40,047 bases of DNA from CAZFPT01 sp046541875. Lineage in GTDB: Bacteria; Planctomycetota; Phycisphaerae; SM23-33. A program made the position numbers and the translations under genes. The stretch is taken from positions 1-40,047 of the forward strand of contig JBKHCL010000021.1 in assembly GCA_046541875.1 (NCBI GenBank), read 5' to 3'. Positions 24,489-32,670 of this stretch are shown in pieces. The number at the start of each line of letters is the position of its first letter. Positions within the stretch are counted from its first letter, which is position 1. A model generated the notes under the pieces. The model was not told the origin of the DNA. It searched no databases and worked only from the letters and a program-made list of their open reading frames with translations.

Positions 24489-25313
24489 TCAGGGCCATGC
24501 CATCTGGACGATGCGCAGCAGGGCTGCCAACACCACCAGCACGATGGCCCAGAGCAGCGGGTTCGCCCAAGGCCGGGCGTGTTCGGTTCTGGCGGGGTTG
24601 ATCGTCGGGTTCATCGCATGTCGGGCGTCTTCCTCGTTCAGGGGGTGGTGAATCCGCGGGCGTGACCGGGCGAGTTCCTCGCGCAATTCCTTCTTCAGGA
24701 CGTCATCGTCGATCAGTTCGCTGAGGGCCTGTGCGGTTTTCCGGCGCCCGGTCTGCACGTAGAGGCTGCCGAGGACGAATTTGGCCGGTCCGTGGGTTGG
24801 GTCGATTTCCAGCGCCCGCTGCAGGGCTGCCTCTGCCGAGTTCATCTCGTTGAGGCGCATCTGGGCGATTCCCAGCGAGGTCCAGGCGGAGGGCGAATCG
24901 GGCAGTTGCTCGACGGCCGACCGCGCGACGCGCTCTCCATCGACGGCAGGACGCTGGGCGGCCATGAACAGCGCGTACTCCTCCAGCACGTCGTGGTTGC
25001 CGTTGGAGAGGTCCAGGGCGATCTCGAAGTGTTCCTGGGCTTCGGCGCGTCGGTTGAGCTGGTCGGCGCAGACCGCCAGCATGAAGTGGGCGGGGTAGAA
25101 ATCCGGTTCGAGCGAGACCACCTTGTGGGCTTCGGAGGCGGCGTCGGCCAACTCGCTCAATTCGTAGAACACATTGGCACGGAACCAGCGGAACCGGCTT
25201 TGGTGGGGGTTCTCGCTGACCAGTTGGTCGGCGGCGGCCAGGGCGGCGACCAGGCGTCCCTCCTCCAGGGCGCGTTGGCCTTTCATCGCGATGTGCAGGA
25301 TGGGGTTGTCCAC
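24489..25313 (-). CDS. Tail-anchored TPR protein
   Basis: A 274-residue protein with at least four tetratricopeptide repeats (about residues 5-205), including a clear A-W-T-S-L-G-I-A-Q-M-R-L-N-E-M unit and A-A-L-Q-R-A-L-E-I-D-P. A charged linker follows, and one C-terminal helix, N-P-L-L-W-A-I-V-L-V-V-L-A-A-L-L, lies almost at the end, so the TPR domain probably faces the cytoplasm on a membrane anchor. It starts at GTG 25313 with GGGAGA about 8 nt upstream. It is monocistronic, divergent from the tRNA gene. TPR proteins scaffold other proteins; the partner is unknown. Confidence 0.8.
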   Translation of the reverse strand: MDNPILHIAMKGQRALEEGRLVAALAAADQLVSENPHQSRFRWFRANVFYELSELADAASEAHKVVSLEPDFYPAHFMLAVCADQLNRRAEAQEHFEIALDLSNGNHDVLEEYALFMAAQRPAVDGERVARSAVEQLPDSPSAWTSLGIAQMRLNEMNSAEAALQRALEIDPTHGPAKFVLGSLYVQTGRRKTAQALSELIDDDVLKKELREELARSRPRIHHPLNEEDARHAMNPTINPARTEHARPWANPLLWAIVLVVLAALLRIVQMAWP

Positions 25314-25425
25314 GGGGAGCTCTCCCTGGAATCATAGCACAATCGCGCCCGCAGCCGAGGCGATTGTCGTCCTGCCGGGGCGGGGGATTTTCGCGTTTCC
25401 ACGGCGGTGGGCGTGCAAAAGGGGG

Positions 25426-25453
25426 TTGCATTTCGGCGGCAATCTGGTATCAC
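25426..25453 (+). promoter_or_regulatory. Candidate promoter of tRNA-Met
   Basis: TTGCAT (25426-25431) and TATCAC (25448-25453) with a 16-bp spacer lie just upstream of the tRNA. A 6-bp inverted repeat (GGTATC at 25446-25451, GATACC at 25460-25465) overlaps the -10 region. Confidence 0.45.
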
Positions 25454-25470
25454 TGTCTGGATACCACTAT

Positions 25471-25544
<74 letters not shown>

Positions 25545-25742
25545 TTGGGCGGGGCCCGCGGGGTTCCGCCTTGTTTTGACCCGTCCGGGCCACAGCCCCT
25601 CCGGACATCCGCCCCGAGCGGGTGGCAGCGCCGCACTTTTCGCTTGACCCCGGCGAGCCCTGCGGTAAGAATCTCATCCGCTACGGTGCATATGCCCGTA
25701 GTGCTGTATCTTCGTTATGATCTGTTGAGGAGAATGAGGCAC

Positions 25743-25880
25743 ATGACAACCTTGTCCACTCTTACGACGTTGTCCCAAAGCGTGACCGATGCAATCTTCA
25801 CCTGGTGGAACGGATTGATGGTCCTTCTGATCATCGTCCTGATCATCTTCTACAAAGCCTACAAGAACCGACAGATGTAG
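25743..25880 (+). CDS. Small single-helix membrane protein
   Basis: A 45-residue frame with an N-terminal Thr/Ser-rich amphipathic part, then W-W-N-G-L-M and a hydrophobic helix (V-L-L-I-I-V-L-I-I-F-Y), ending in a basic tail Y-K-A-Y-K-N-R-Q-M. The positive tail suggests an N-out, C-in orientation. GAGGAG lies 10 nt before the ATG; an alternative ATG nine bases earlier is too close to it. No family is recognised. Stand-alone peptides of this shape are often small subunits or regulators of membrane complexes. Confidence 0.55.
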   Translation: MTTLSTLTTLSQSVTDAIFTWWNGLMVLLIIVLIIFYKAYKNRQM

Positions 25881-25960
25881 TGGCCCGCACCGGGCTGGGC
25901 TGAGCAGGACGGTTTCCCCCAGAGATGGTGCTTGTTGTGCGCGCCGTCGGACGTGTCTGC

Positions 25961-25974
25961 TCATGTTCACATGA
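25961..25974. promoter_or_regulatory. Palindrome upstream of the ArsR-type gene
   Basis: TCATGT-TC-ACATGA is a 6-bp inverted repeat about 100 bp before the regulator's ATG. It overlaps a possible -35 (ATGACA, 25971-25976), with TATTCT at 25992-25997 after a short 15-bp spacer. It could be an autoregulatory operator; this rests on position and symmetry only. Confidence 0.35.
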
Positions 25975-26073
25975 CAATCAACCGTTTTCCGTATTCTCCG
26001 CAACCCGCGTTGGAGGGCCCGGTCGTTTATCGGCCGATGGCCTTCCTGCCCCAATGTAAGAGACTGCTCCACC

Positions 26074-26406
26074 ATGGCCAAAGCTGATCCTGAAGTAGCC
26101 ACACTCGCCCAGTTGTTCCGCATGCTCTCCGACCCCACACGCCTGCGGATCGTCCGCACCCTCGAAGAGGGCGAACGGAACGTCACGCAGCTCTGCCGGG
26201 AGCTGGAAACGCCCCAGCCGACGGTCTCGCGACACCTGTCCATCCTGCGGATGGGCGGCATCGTGGAGAACCGGCGGGAAGGCAAGGAGATCCACTACTC
26301 CATCGCCGACCACAAGCGAACGCCCTCCCAGCGAGCCATGTCCAACATGCTCGACGAGTCGGCGGCCATCCGGCTGGGACCCATCGTTCTGGGGATGAGC
26401 AAATAG
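26074..26406 (+). CDS. ArsR-family winged-helix regulator
   Basis: A 110-residue DNA-binding protein. It has the ArsR/SmtB opening F-R-M-L-S-D-P-T-R-L-R-I-V (15-27), a helix-turn-helix with recognition helix Q-P-T-V-S-R-H-L-S-I-L (48-58), and the wing G-I-V-E-N-R-R-E-G-K-E-I-H-Y-S-I. The metal-sensing pair of classic ArsR (E-L-C-V-C-D-L) is absent: only Cys41 is found in T-Q-L-C-R. So it probably does not sense arsenic or zinc through that site and may respond to another signal. It is 84 bp upstream of holA on the same strand; no obvious target gene such as a transporter is adjacent. Confidence 0.88.
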   Translation: MAKADPEVATLAQLFRMLSDPTRLRIVRTLEEGERNVTQLCRELETPQPTVSRHLSILRMGGIVENRREGKEIHYSIADHKRTPSQRAMSNMLDESAAIRLGPIVLGMSK

Positions 26407-26489
26407 CCCCCCGCGCCTGGGTCGATGCAAGGCGACATCCCGCGGCCCGATCCTTGCCAATCGGCCTGAAATCGCTATCCTGAACCATC

Positions 26490-27449
26490 ATGGCCGGGGA
26501 CACCATCAAGCCGATCTACGTGCTGTCGGGCAAAGACGCCTTCCTGCGCGACCAGCACCGCAACCAGCTCATCGAGCTGCTTACCGATGGGGCCGATCCG
26601 CAGACCTGCCTGGCGGTCTATGACGCGTCCGTCGAGCTTTCGACCGTGCTGGACGAGCTCCGAACCATGCCGTTTCTCGCGCCGCGGCGGGTGGTGATTC
26701 TTTCCGACGCCGATACGTTCCTCAACTCCGATACCCGCACAGCCCTGGAGAACTACCTCGAATCGCCCGCGCCCACCGGCGTGCTGATCCTCATCGTCGC
26801 CTCCTGGAAGACCAACACGCGCCTGCACAAAGTCGTCGCGAAGGTCGGTGAAATCCGCTCCTGCGAAGAGGTCAAGGACAACCAGGCGATGGGGCAGGTG
26901 CTGCAGTTCGCCCAGGATCGCGGCAAGCAGATCCATCGCAACGCCGCCGGACTGCTGGTGCAGTGGGTCGGTGCGGACCTGGCGTCGCTGAACAACGAGG
27001 TCGAAAAGCTCGCGCTCTACGTCGGGGAACGAAAGCAGATCACCGTCGAGGACGTCTCGACGATCGTCACCGCCTCGGCCGGTCCCGGCGCGTTCGACCT
27101 GACCAACGCCATCGCCGACGGCAAGACGGACAAAGCCCTCGAAGCGCTGGGCGGGCTTCTGAGCGTTCGCGGGGAAGAGTTCCGCACGCTGGGGCTGATC
27201 GGGTGGCACTTGCGGATGGCCCTGCGGGCGGCCGAGCTGGTCGCGAAAGGACGCACGCCCGACGACGCCTGCCGGGCTGCCCGCGTTCCCCCGTTCCGCA
27301 AGCGGGACTACATCAATCTCCTCCGACGCCGCAGCGCCGAGAAGCTCCGGGCCGACTTCCGCCGACTCATCGCCGCCGACCTCGCCCTCAAAAGTGGCGC
27401 CTCAGCGCCGGCAGCCATGCAGGACCTCGTGATCGCTCTGTGTAACTGA
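26490..27449 (+). CDS. holA: DNA polymerase III delta subunit HolA
   Basis: A 319-residue clamp-loader subunit that opens the sliding clamp during replication. It begins P-I-Y-V-L-S-G-K-D-A-F-L-R-D, the degenerate P-loop-like start of the family, followed by F-L-A-P-R-R-V-V-I-L in the clamp-contacting region, the AAA lid with L-V-Q-W-V-G-A-D-L-A-S-L-N-N-E-V-E-K-L-A-L-Y, and a C-terminal collar domain (about 215-319) with E-E-F-R-T-L-G-L-I. The gene order gives no replication context. It is convergent with the ATPase gene, only 19 bp away. Confidence 0.9.
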   Translation: MAGDTIKPIYVLSGKDAFLRDQHRNQLIELLTDGADPQTCLAVYDASVELSTVLDELRTMPFLAPRRVVILSDADTFLNSDTRTALENYLESPAPTGVLILIVASWKTNTRLHKVVAKVGEIRSCEEVKDNQAMGQVLQFAQDRGKQIHRNAAGLLVQWVGADLASLNNEVEKLALYVGERKQITVEDVSTIVTASAGPGAFDLTNAIADGKTDKALEALGGLLSVRGEEFRTLGLIGWHLRMALRAAELVAKGRTPDDACRAARVPPFRKRDYINLLRRRSAEKLRADFRRLIAADLALKSGASAPAAMQDLVIALCN

Positions 27450-27468
27450 GTGGGCGTTGGCGGAATCC

Positions 27469-28671
27469 CTATCCCCAGCGATGCCATGGCAGGATGTGCA
27501 TGCCTTCGCGGGCGTAGGTTTCATTTCCTCCGTAAACCACTGCTGCCTGCAGGTTCTGGTTACCGGACAGGGACCGCATATACTTCAGTCCATCCAGAAA
27601 GCTCGGGGAGAACGTCTGGGCCGATTTGATCTCGATTGCGGTCAGGCCCGGGCCATTCTCGATAAGTAAGTCCACCTCGTTGCCCGTGGAGTCTCGCCAG
27701 AAGTAGATATCCGGCTCCCAGCTGCGGTTCAGGAAGTTCTTGGTTGCCTCTGAGACCACCCACGACTCGAAGATGCCTCCCCGATTGGCATGGAGACGAA
27801 GGTCCTCGGGGGTACGGATCCGAAGGAGGTAACACAGCAGGCCCGTGTCCAGGAAGTAGAGCTTGGGCGACTTGATCAGCCGCTTGTTGAAGTTCCGATA
27901 GTGGGGTTGAATACGTTTGGCGATAAAGCTGGCTTCCAGGACTCCCAGCCACCGGCGCGCGGTGGAATGGGCTATCCCGCAGTCATTTCCCAGCGAGGTG
28001 AGGTCCAGCAGTTGACCAACCCGCCCCGCGCAGAGCCCGACGAACCGCCGGAACAGGTCGAGGTCGCCCACGTTGAGCACCTCTCGAACGTCCCGCTCGA
28101 TGTAGGTCTGGTAGTAATTGGCCAGCCAGTCCTGGGGGGCCAAGCCGATGTCGTGGATTCGCGGATAGCCTCCCGCAAAGAGGGTCTCAAACAGATCGTG
28201 CCCATCGTCTGAGCCCCTCGGAAGCTCCTGACCGATGAGGCTGAGATCCATCATTGGCTCGCCCCACAATTCGGCGCGTGAAAAAGGCAACAGGTGAAGA
28301 ACGGCACAGCGTCCCGCAAGCGACTGGCTGACGCGGTTGAGCAGAAGGAAGTTCTGCGAGCCGGTCAGAATGAACTGCCCCGCTTGCCCCGTTTCATCCA
28401 CGATCACCTGCACATACGAGAAGAGGTCGGGCACCCGTTGGGCTTCGTCGATGGTTACCGGCCCCTCGAACTGCCCGAGAAACCCTCGCGGATCGTTGGT
28501 AGCGAACTCGCGCTGAACGGGATCCTCCAAGGTGACATAGCCGTTGCCGGGGAAGAGGGTGCGGACAAGAGTGGTCTTCCCGGACTGCCTCGGACCGGTT
28601 ACGGTGACAACGGGGTAGCTCTCCGCAGCCTTTATGAGGCGCGGCTCGATGTGCCTGTGGATGAAACTCAT
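27469..28671 (-). CDS. AAA-family ATPase with DUF4143 domain
   Basis: A 400-residue protein of the AAA_14/DUF4143 group. The ATPase part has Walker A G-P-R-Q-S-G-K-T-T (26-34) and a Walker B-like P-V-T-I-D-E-A-Q-R, with the sensor L-T-G-S-Q-N-F-L-L. The C-terminal DUF4143 region holds E-S-W-V-V-S-E and an endonuclease-like core, Y-F-W-R-D-S-T-G-N-E-V-D-L-L-I with a later E-I-K-S, the D-x(n)-E-x-K pattern of PD-(D/E)XK folds. Such proteins are widespread, often stray and of unknown role. I start at ATG 28671; translation from TTG 28701 would run through the palindrome at 28676-28708. Local base composition just upstream is markedly AT-rich compared with the neighbours, fitting recent transfer. 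Confidence 0.88.
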   Translation of the reverse strand: MSFIHRHIEPRLIKAAESYPVVTVTGPRQSGKTTLVRTLFPGNGYVTLEDPVQREFATNDPRGFLGQFEGPVTIDEAQRVPDLFSYVQVIVDETGQAGQFILTGSQNFLLLNRVSQSLAGRCAVLHLLPFSRAELWGEPMMDLSLIGQELPRGSDDGHDLFETLFAGGYPRIHDIGLAPQDWLANYYQTYIERDVREVLNVGDLDLFRRFVGLCAGRVGQLLDLTSLGNDCGIAHSTARRWLGVLEASFIAKRIQPHYRNFNKRLIKSPKLYFLDTGLLCYLLRIRTPEDLRLHANRGGIFESWVVSEATKNFLNRSWEPDIYFWRDSTGNEVDLLIENGPGLTAIEIKSAQTFSPSFLDGLKYMRSLSGNQNLQAAVVYGGNETYAREGMHILPWHRWG

Positions 28672-28675
28672 GTCC

Positions 28676-28708
28676 TTGCAATATGAACATTCGATATTCA
28701 AATTGCAA
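28676..28708. promoter_or_regulatory. Long inverted repeat over the ATPase ribosome-binding region
   Basis: Two 15-bp arms (28676-28690 and 28694-28708) around CGA match at 13 of 15 positions; the outer 7 bp, TTGCAAT/ATTGCAA, pair perfectly. One arm ends 4 nt from the ATG at 28671 and reaches the AAGGA-like binding site. It could be an operator or an RNA hairpin that hides the ribosome-binding site. Confidence 0.5.
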
Positions 28709-28755
28709 GGAGATTTGTAAGACTGTTAAGAGATAGGGATTACGGATGTGCTGGC

Positions 28756-30786
28756 CTACGTGAATTCCCAAAGGTCGTCGGGGACGTTCGAGGAAGCGGG
28801 GGTGTCTTCGTCGTCTCGGCCGCTGTATTGGTCGCGGACGACGGTGGTCTCCGGCAGCGAGTTCACGAACGCCCTGCCGTAGGACTTGGTCGCAATGCGG
28901 TGGTCCAGTACCACCACGAAGCCCGTGTCATTCTGCGTGCGGATCAGTCGGCCGAACCCCTGCTTGAAGAGGATGACCGCCTCGGGCAGTTGGTAGTCGC
29001 CGAACGGGTTGCCCCCGCCCGATCGGATCGCGTCGATGCGGGCCTCGGTCAGCGGGGCGTCGGGCACGGCGAAGGGCAGCTTGGTGATAATCACGTTCTG
29101 CAGGGCCTCCCCGGCGACGTCCACGCCCTGCCAGAAGCTCATGGTCCCCAGCAGCACGCAGCGGGGGTTCTCCCGGAACTGGGCGAGCATCGCCGACCGC
29201 GACCGCGTGCGTCCCTGGACGAGCAGCTCGTAGCCTTCGTCGTGGCAGAAATCTTCCAGCTCATCGGCCAGCGATCGCAGCTGCGAGTAGCTGGTCAGCA
29301 GCACGAAGCATCGGCCTTGCGACTTGTCCACATAGTGCTTCACCGCGCCGGCTGCGGCGGGGATGAAGCCCGGGCTGTTGGGGTTGCCCAGTTGCGTCTC
29401 GATGTACAGCGTCGCCTGCCGGCGGAAGTCGAACGGGCTGGTCAGCAGCAGTTCGCGTCCTTCGTCTTCCAGGCCGAGGCGCGATCGGGCGTATTCAAAG
29501 CCCCGACTGCCTTGGCGCGAGGTCGCCAGCGTCGCGCTGGTCAGAACGGCTGAGTTGACCGAATCGAACAGCACGTCGCGGATGATCGGGGCGACGTTGA
29601 TCGGCGAGGCCGACAGCGTCACCATCTCCCCGCTCCGCAGCGAGCGCGTCTCGACCCAGTAGGCCCAGTCCTCGTCCTCCTGGCGGATGAGCCTGTCGGT
29701 CTGGTCGGCCAATTCCCGCGCCCGCATCTCGTAGCCCAGCAATTCGGTGGCGACGGCTTCGCTGCGCAGGGGAAGGCGAAGTTCCACCAGGGCGGCCGCC
29801 ACTTTCATCAGCGCCGGTGAAAGTTCGTTGAACACCACCTCCGGTTCGGTGATTCGCCCGTTGGATTTCACCGCCGGGGGCGAGACATCCCCCAGCGCCC
29901 GGAAGAAGCTCTCGGCGGCAGTGGACGCCTCATTGACCGCCCCGATGGCCTTGTCGGCTTCCATGGTCGCCAGGAGTCCGCGGTGGGTGCGGTCGTTGTA
30001 GAGCTCGCGCAGCAGGTAGCCCACAGCCGATGAGGACACGCTGAGGCCGAAATGCCCGCTGGCGACCTGCTCGAGGGTGTGGGCTTCGTCCAGGATCGCC
30101 AGGTCGTACTCGCCGATGATCCGGGCGGACGGAGTGGCGATGGCCAGGTCCGAGAAGAGCAGGGCGTGGTTGGCGACCACGATGTCGGCGTTCTTGAGTC
30201 GCTGGCGGGCGACGCGCACGAAGCATCGGTCGTGGTGGTTGCACTTGCCGCCCCGGCAGAGCCCGCTTTCGGAGCGGACTTTCGCCCAGACGCCCGGGTG
30301 CAGGTCGAACTCGATTTCCTGTTGCTCGCCGGTCTCGGTCTGCATGGCCCACTCGGCGACCTGCTGGAGTTGCTGGAGTTGCTCGGGCTGGCTGATGAGT
30401 TTGTCGCGCTGTTCGACGGTGCTGCTCAGGCGGCGCATGCAGACGTAGTTGCTGCGACCCTTTCCCAGAACCGCCCGGAACTCCAGCGGCAGGACCTTCG
30501 CCAGGAACGGCAGATCCTTGTGGATGAGCTGTTCCTGCAGGGCGATGGTATAGGTGGACACCACGACGCGTTGGTCTTCGTTGGCGGCCCGCAGGATGGC
30601 GGGAACGAGATAGGCGAAGCTCTTGCCCACGCCCGTACCCGCTTCCACCAGCAGGTGCTCGCAGTCGGCGAAGGCGCTCTCGACTGCGGCGGCCATCTCC
30701 ATCTGCTCGGGGCGATACTCGAATGAGGGCATCGCCTGGGCGATCAGTCCGCCCGGTGCGAGAATGTCCTCCGCACTCAGCGTCAT
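28756..30786 (-). CDS. dinG: DinG-family Fe-S DNA helicase
   Basis: A 676-residue superfamily 2 helicase of the XPD/DinG type, which unwinds DNA 5' to 3' during repair and replication-transcription conflict. Walker A is A-G-T-G-V-G-K-S (49-56) and Walker B D-E-A-H. Four cysteines, C116, C177, C182 and C188, are placed between them as expected for the [4Fe-4S] domain. The C-terminal motor has V-L-T-S-A-T-L-A-T and W-Q-G-V-D-V-A-G, and motif VI Q-G-F-G-R-L-I-R-T. Its start overlaps the stop of the upstream membrane-protein gene by 4 bp (ATGA), so it is translationally coupled at the end of the thiS operon. Paralogues YoaA and archaeal XPD share the motifs, but the length and order fit DinG. Confidence 0.92.
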   Translation of the reverse strand: MTLSAEDILAPGGLIAQAMPSFEYRPEQMEMAAAVESAFADCEHLLVEAGTGVGKSFAYLVPAILRAANEDQRVVVSTYTIALQEQLIHKDLPFLAKVLPLEFRAVLGKGRSNYVCMRRLSSTVEQRDKLISQPEQLQQLQQVAEWAMQTETGEQQEIEFDLHPGVWAKVRSESGLCRGGKCNHHDRCFVRVARQRLKNADIVVANHALLFSDLAIATPSARIIGEYDLAILDEAHTLEQVASGHFGLSVSSSAVGYLLRELYNDRTHRGLLATMEADKAIGAVNEASTAAESFFRALGDVSPPAVKSNGRITEPEVVFNELSPALMKVAAALVELRLPLRSEAVATELLGYEMRARELADQTDRLIRQEDEDWAYWVETRSLRSGEMVTLSASPINVAPIIRDVLFDSVNSAVLTSATLATSRQGSRGFEYARSRLGLEDEGRELLLTSPFDFRRQATLYIETQLGNPNSPGFIPAAAGAVKHYVDKSQGRCFVLLTSYSQLRSLADELEDFCHDEGYELLVQGRTRSRSAMLAQFRENPRCVLLGTMSFWQGVDVAGEALQNVIITKLPFAVPDAPLTEARIDAIRSGGGNPFGDYQLPEAVILFKQGFGRLIRTQNDTGFVVVLDHRIATKSYGRAFVNSLPETTVVRDQYSGRDDEDTPASSNVPDDLWEFT

Positions 30787-31226
30787 CGACTCACCGGCCC
30801 CGAGGTCGGCCTAACCTGGGCCGTGGGTTGCTCGAAATGGGTGACGAACTGGCGGATGAACAGGAACGACAGGCCGGCCATGCTGATGGCGATGAGTACC
30901 GCCAGCAGCGTGCAGACGCTTCGTCCCCGGACGATGCCTTTCTGCATCGAGGCGATGATGCGGTCCTTGGCGAGGGTGAGCATCGCCAGCAGGACAGCCA
31001 TCGCCGTGGGCCAGATGCTGATCGAGTGGATCCCGCTGTAGATGAACCCGGCGCGGGACACTTCCCTGCCGCTCTGGAGGCGGTAGATCAGCTCACCCTC
31101 GGGCGTCTGGAGCACCATTCCGTTGACGGCCTCTCCGCCGATCAGGGCGTACATCATCGCGTACGCCAGGAAGTTCGCCAGCCCGACGAGGATGATCCAC
31201 AGGCAGATTTTGGTGCGTTTGTCCAT
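30783..31226 (-). CDS. Small four-helix membrane protein
   Basis: A 147-residue membrane protein with helices at about residues 6-28, 66-87, 100-130 and a short C-terminal tail. It starts M-D-K-R-T-K-I-C-L-W. The loop between helices 1 and 2 (about 29-64) is mostly polar and would lie outside. I recognise no family and no catalytic motif. It lies between thiG (38 bp away) and dinG (ATGA overlap). The longer frame upstream in this register is the shadow of thiG. Its conserved place in a thiazole-synthesis operon might be chance. Confidence 0.6.
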   Translation of the reverse strand: MDKRTKICLWIILVGLANFLAYAMMYALIGGEAVNGMVLQTPEGELIYRLQSGREVSRAGFIYSGIHSISIWPTAMAVLLAMLTLAKDRIIASMQKGIVRGRSVCTLLAVLIAISMAGLSFLFIRQFVTHFEQPTAQVRPTSGPVSR

Positions 31227-31264
31227 GTCGGGTCTCGCCGCCGCCGTCTGGTCGGGCAGCGGGG

Positions 31265-32074
31265 TCACTCTGCGCCGATCACGCCTTCCAGGGGCGAGGA
31301 GGCGGTGGCGTAGAGCTTGCGCGGAATTCGCCCCGCGCCGCGGGCCAGGGCGCCCGCTTCGATCGCCAGCCGCATCGCCTTGGCCATCGCGACCGGGTCG
31401 TCGGCCCCGGCGATGCCGGTGTTCAGCAGCACGCCGTCGGCACCGAGTTCCATCGCGAGGGTCACGTCGCTGGCGGTGCCCACCCCCGCGTCGACAATGA
31501 TGGGGAACTCGGCGTCCTCTTCCTTGAGCTGTTCGAGGATGATGCGGATATTCCACGGGTTGAGAATACCCTGGCCGGACCCGATGGGCGCGCCGGCGGG
31601 CATGACGGCGTCGGCACCGGCGTCCTTGAGGCGCAGGGCCATGATCGGATCGTCCGAGGTGTAGCACAGGACGGTGAAGTCTTCCTTCTTGAGCGTTTCG
31701 AGGGCCTCCAGCGAACCGAGCGGATCGGGCAGGAGCGTCTTCTTGTCGCCGAGCACTTCGAGCTTCACCCACCCCGCGCCGGGGTTGTCCAGCCCTTCAA
31801 GCAGCTCGCGCCCCAGCCGGGCGGTACGCACCGCGTCGTCGGCAGTGAAACACCCGGCCGTGTTCGGCAGGAGGGTGTACTTGCCCGGATCGAGGAAGTC
31901 GAGAATGTTTCGGCCTTGCTCGTCGGTCATTCGCTCGCGGCGGACGGCGACGGTGACCACGTCGCAGCCGCTCTCGGCCAGCGCGTCGCGCATGAGCTCG
32001 TAGGTGGCGTATTTGCCGGTGCCCACGAAGAGGGGATTGTCGATCGTGAAACCGCCGATGGTCAGGGAGTTCAT
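31265..32074 (-). CDS. thiG: Thiazole synthase ThiG
   Basis: A 269-residue TIM-barrel enzyme that makes the thiazole phosphate half of thiamine from deoxyxylulose phosphate, dehydroglycine and the sulfur carrier ThiS. The Schiff-base lysine K104 lies in W-V-K-L-E-V-L-G-D. Other family hallmarks are D-F-L-D-P-G-K-Y-T-L-L-P-N-T-A-G, V-M-P-A-G-A-P-I-G-S-G-Q-G, D-A-G-V-G-T-A-S-D and N-T-G-I-A-G-A-D-D-P. AGAGG lies nine bases before the ATG. It works with thiS, encoded one gene upstream; thiF, thiH/thiO and thiC are not in the window. Confidence 0.95.
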   Translation of the reverse strand: MNSLTIGGFTIDNPLFVGTGKYATYELMRDALAESGCDVVTVAVRRERMTDEQGRNILDFLDPGKYTLLPNTAGCFTADDAVRTARLGRELLEGLDNPGAGWVKLEVLGDKKTLLPDPLGSLEALETLKKEDFTVLCYTSDDPIMALRLKDAGADAVMPAGAPIGSGQGILNPWNIRIILEQLKEEDAEFPIIVDAGVGTASDVTLAMELGADGVLLNTGIAGADDPVAMAKAMRLAIEAGALARGAGRIPRKLYATASSPLEGVIGAE

Positions 32075-32086
32075 CTCAGTGTGCCT

Positions 32087-32299
32087 CTATTCCTTGTTGT
32101 TGTCATCGGGCCACAGGCCCATTTTCTGTACGTGTATGCGAAGGTGAACCAGGGCGAGCATCAGGATGGCCACCCCCGCGGCAATTCCTCCGGCGGCGGC
32201 CCCGTACCCGGGATGGTTGTCGGCTCCGGCGATCAGCCCGCCCATGCTCAGAAGTCCCACGATGATCAGTACCAGCAGCGAGAAGAACATGCCATGCAT
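32087..32299 (-). CDS. Small two-helix membrane protein between thiS and thiG
   Basis: A 70-residue protein with two hydrophobic helices (M-F-F-S-L-L-V-L-I-I-V-G-L-L-S-M-G, and A-A-G-V-A-I-L-M-L-A-L-V-H-L) joined by a Gly/Ala-rich loop and ending in a polar, acidic tail. Start ATG 32299 lies nine bases after AAAGG; the in-frame ATG at 32308 touches that site and is less likely. It sits 23 bp after thiS and 12 bp before thiG, in the same operon. No family recognised. A transport or assembly role for thiamine synthesis is possible only by context. Confidence 0.65.
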   Translation of the reverse strand: MHGMFFSLLVLIIVGLLSMGGLIAGADNHPGYGAAAGGIAAGVAILMLALVHLRIHVQKMGLWPDDNNKE

Positions 32300-32322
32300 G
32301 CGTGTCATCCTTTCGGGTGTGC

Positions 32323-32523
32323 TCAGCCTCCGCCCACGAGCGTGACCACTTCCAAGTTGTCGCCCTCGCTCAGCGGCGTTTCGGCGTGCCGCGAGCGGGG
32401 GACGAGTTCCTTGTTTCGCTCGACGGCGACCTGCCGCGGCTGAAGGTTCATCTCCGCGATCAACTCGGCGACGGTGGCGTCGTCGGACAGCTCGCGGGTC
32501 TCTCCGTTCACGGTGATACGCAT
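32323..32523 (-). CDS. thiS: Thiamine biosynthesis sulfur carrier ThiS
   Basis: A 66-residue ubiquitin-like sulfur carrier. It starts M-R-I-T-V-N-G-E-T and ends V-G-G-G: the terminal Gly is adenylated by ThiF and made a thiocarboxylate that gives sulfur to ThiG. The hydrophobic pattern and short length are typical of the family. It is the first gene of an operon behind the promoter at 32568-32597. The leader would be under 50 nt, too short for a TPP riboswitch, so regulation by that riboswitch is unlikely here. Confidence 0.95.
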   Translation of the reverse strand: MRITVNGETRELSDDATVAELIAEMNLQPRQVAVERNKELVPRSRHAETPLSEGDNLEVVTLVGGG

Positions 32524-32567
32524 GGTTCGCTCCCAAAGGCCGACAGACCTCGCCGGCGGAAAGTCTG

Positions 32568-32597
32568 ATTATAGAACCCTCGGCGCGACAGGGTCAA
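32568..32597 (-). promoter_or_regulatory. Near-consensus promoter of the thiS operon
   Basis: On the minus strand TTGACC (32597-32592) and a perfect TATAAT (32573-32568) are 18 bp apart. Transcription would begin near 32561, about 38 nt before the thiS ATG. The stretch up to RNase E (32598-32670) also holds a 6-bp hairpin (GCAGCC/GGCTGC, 32639-32659) that may end the RNase E transcript. Confidence 0.75.
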
Positions 32598-32670
32598 GGC
32601 GGGGACAGCAAACCGGTCCCGAGCGCCATCCGCCCCGCGCAGCCCGGCGGCGAGGCTGCTGTTTGGCCGA

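Noticed and set aside
32524..32670. TPP riboswitch before thiS
   Set aside because: The promoter lies only about 45 bp from the start codon and no thi-box motifs are visible.
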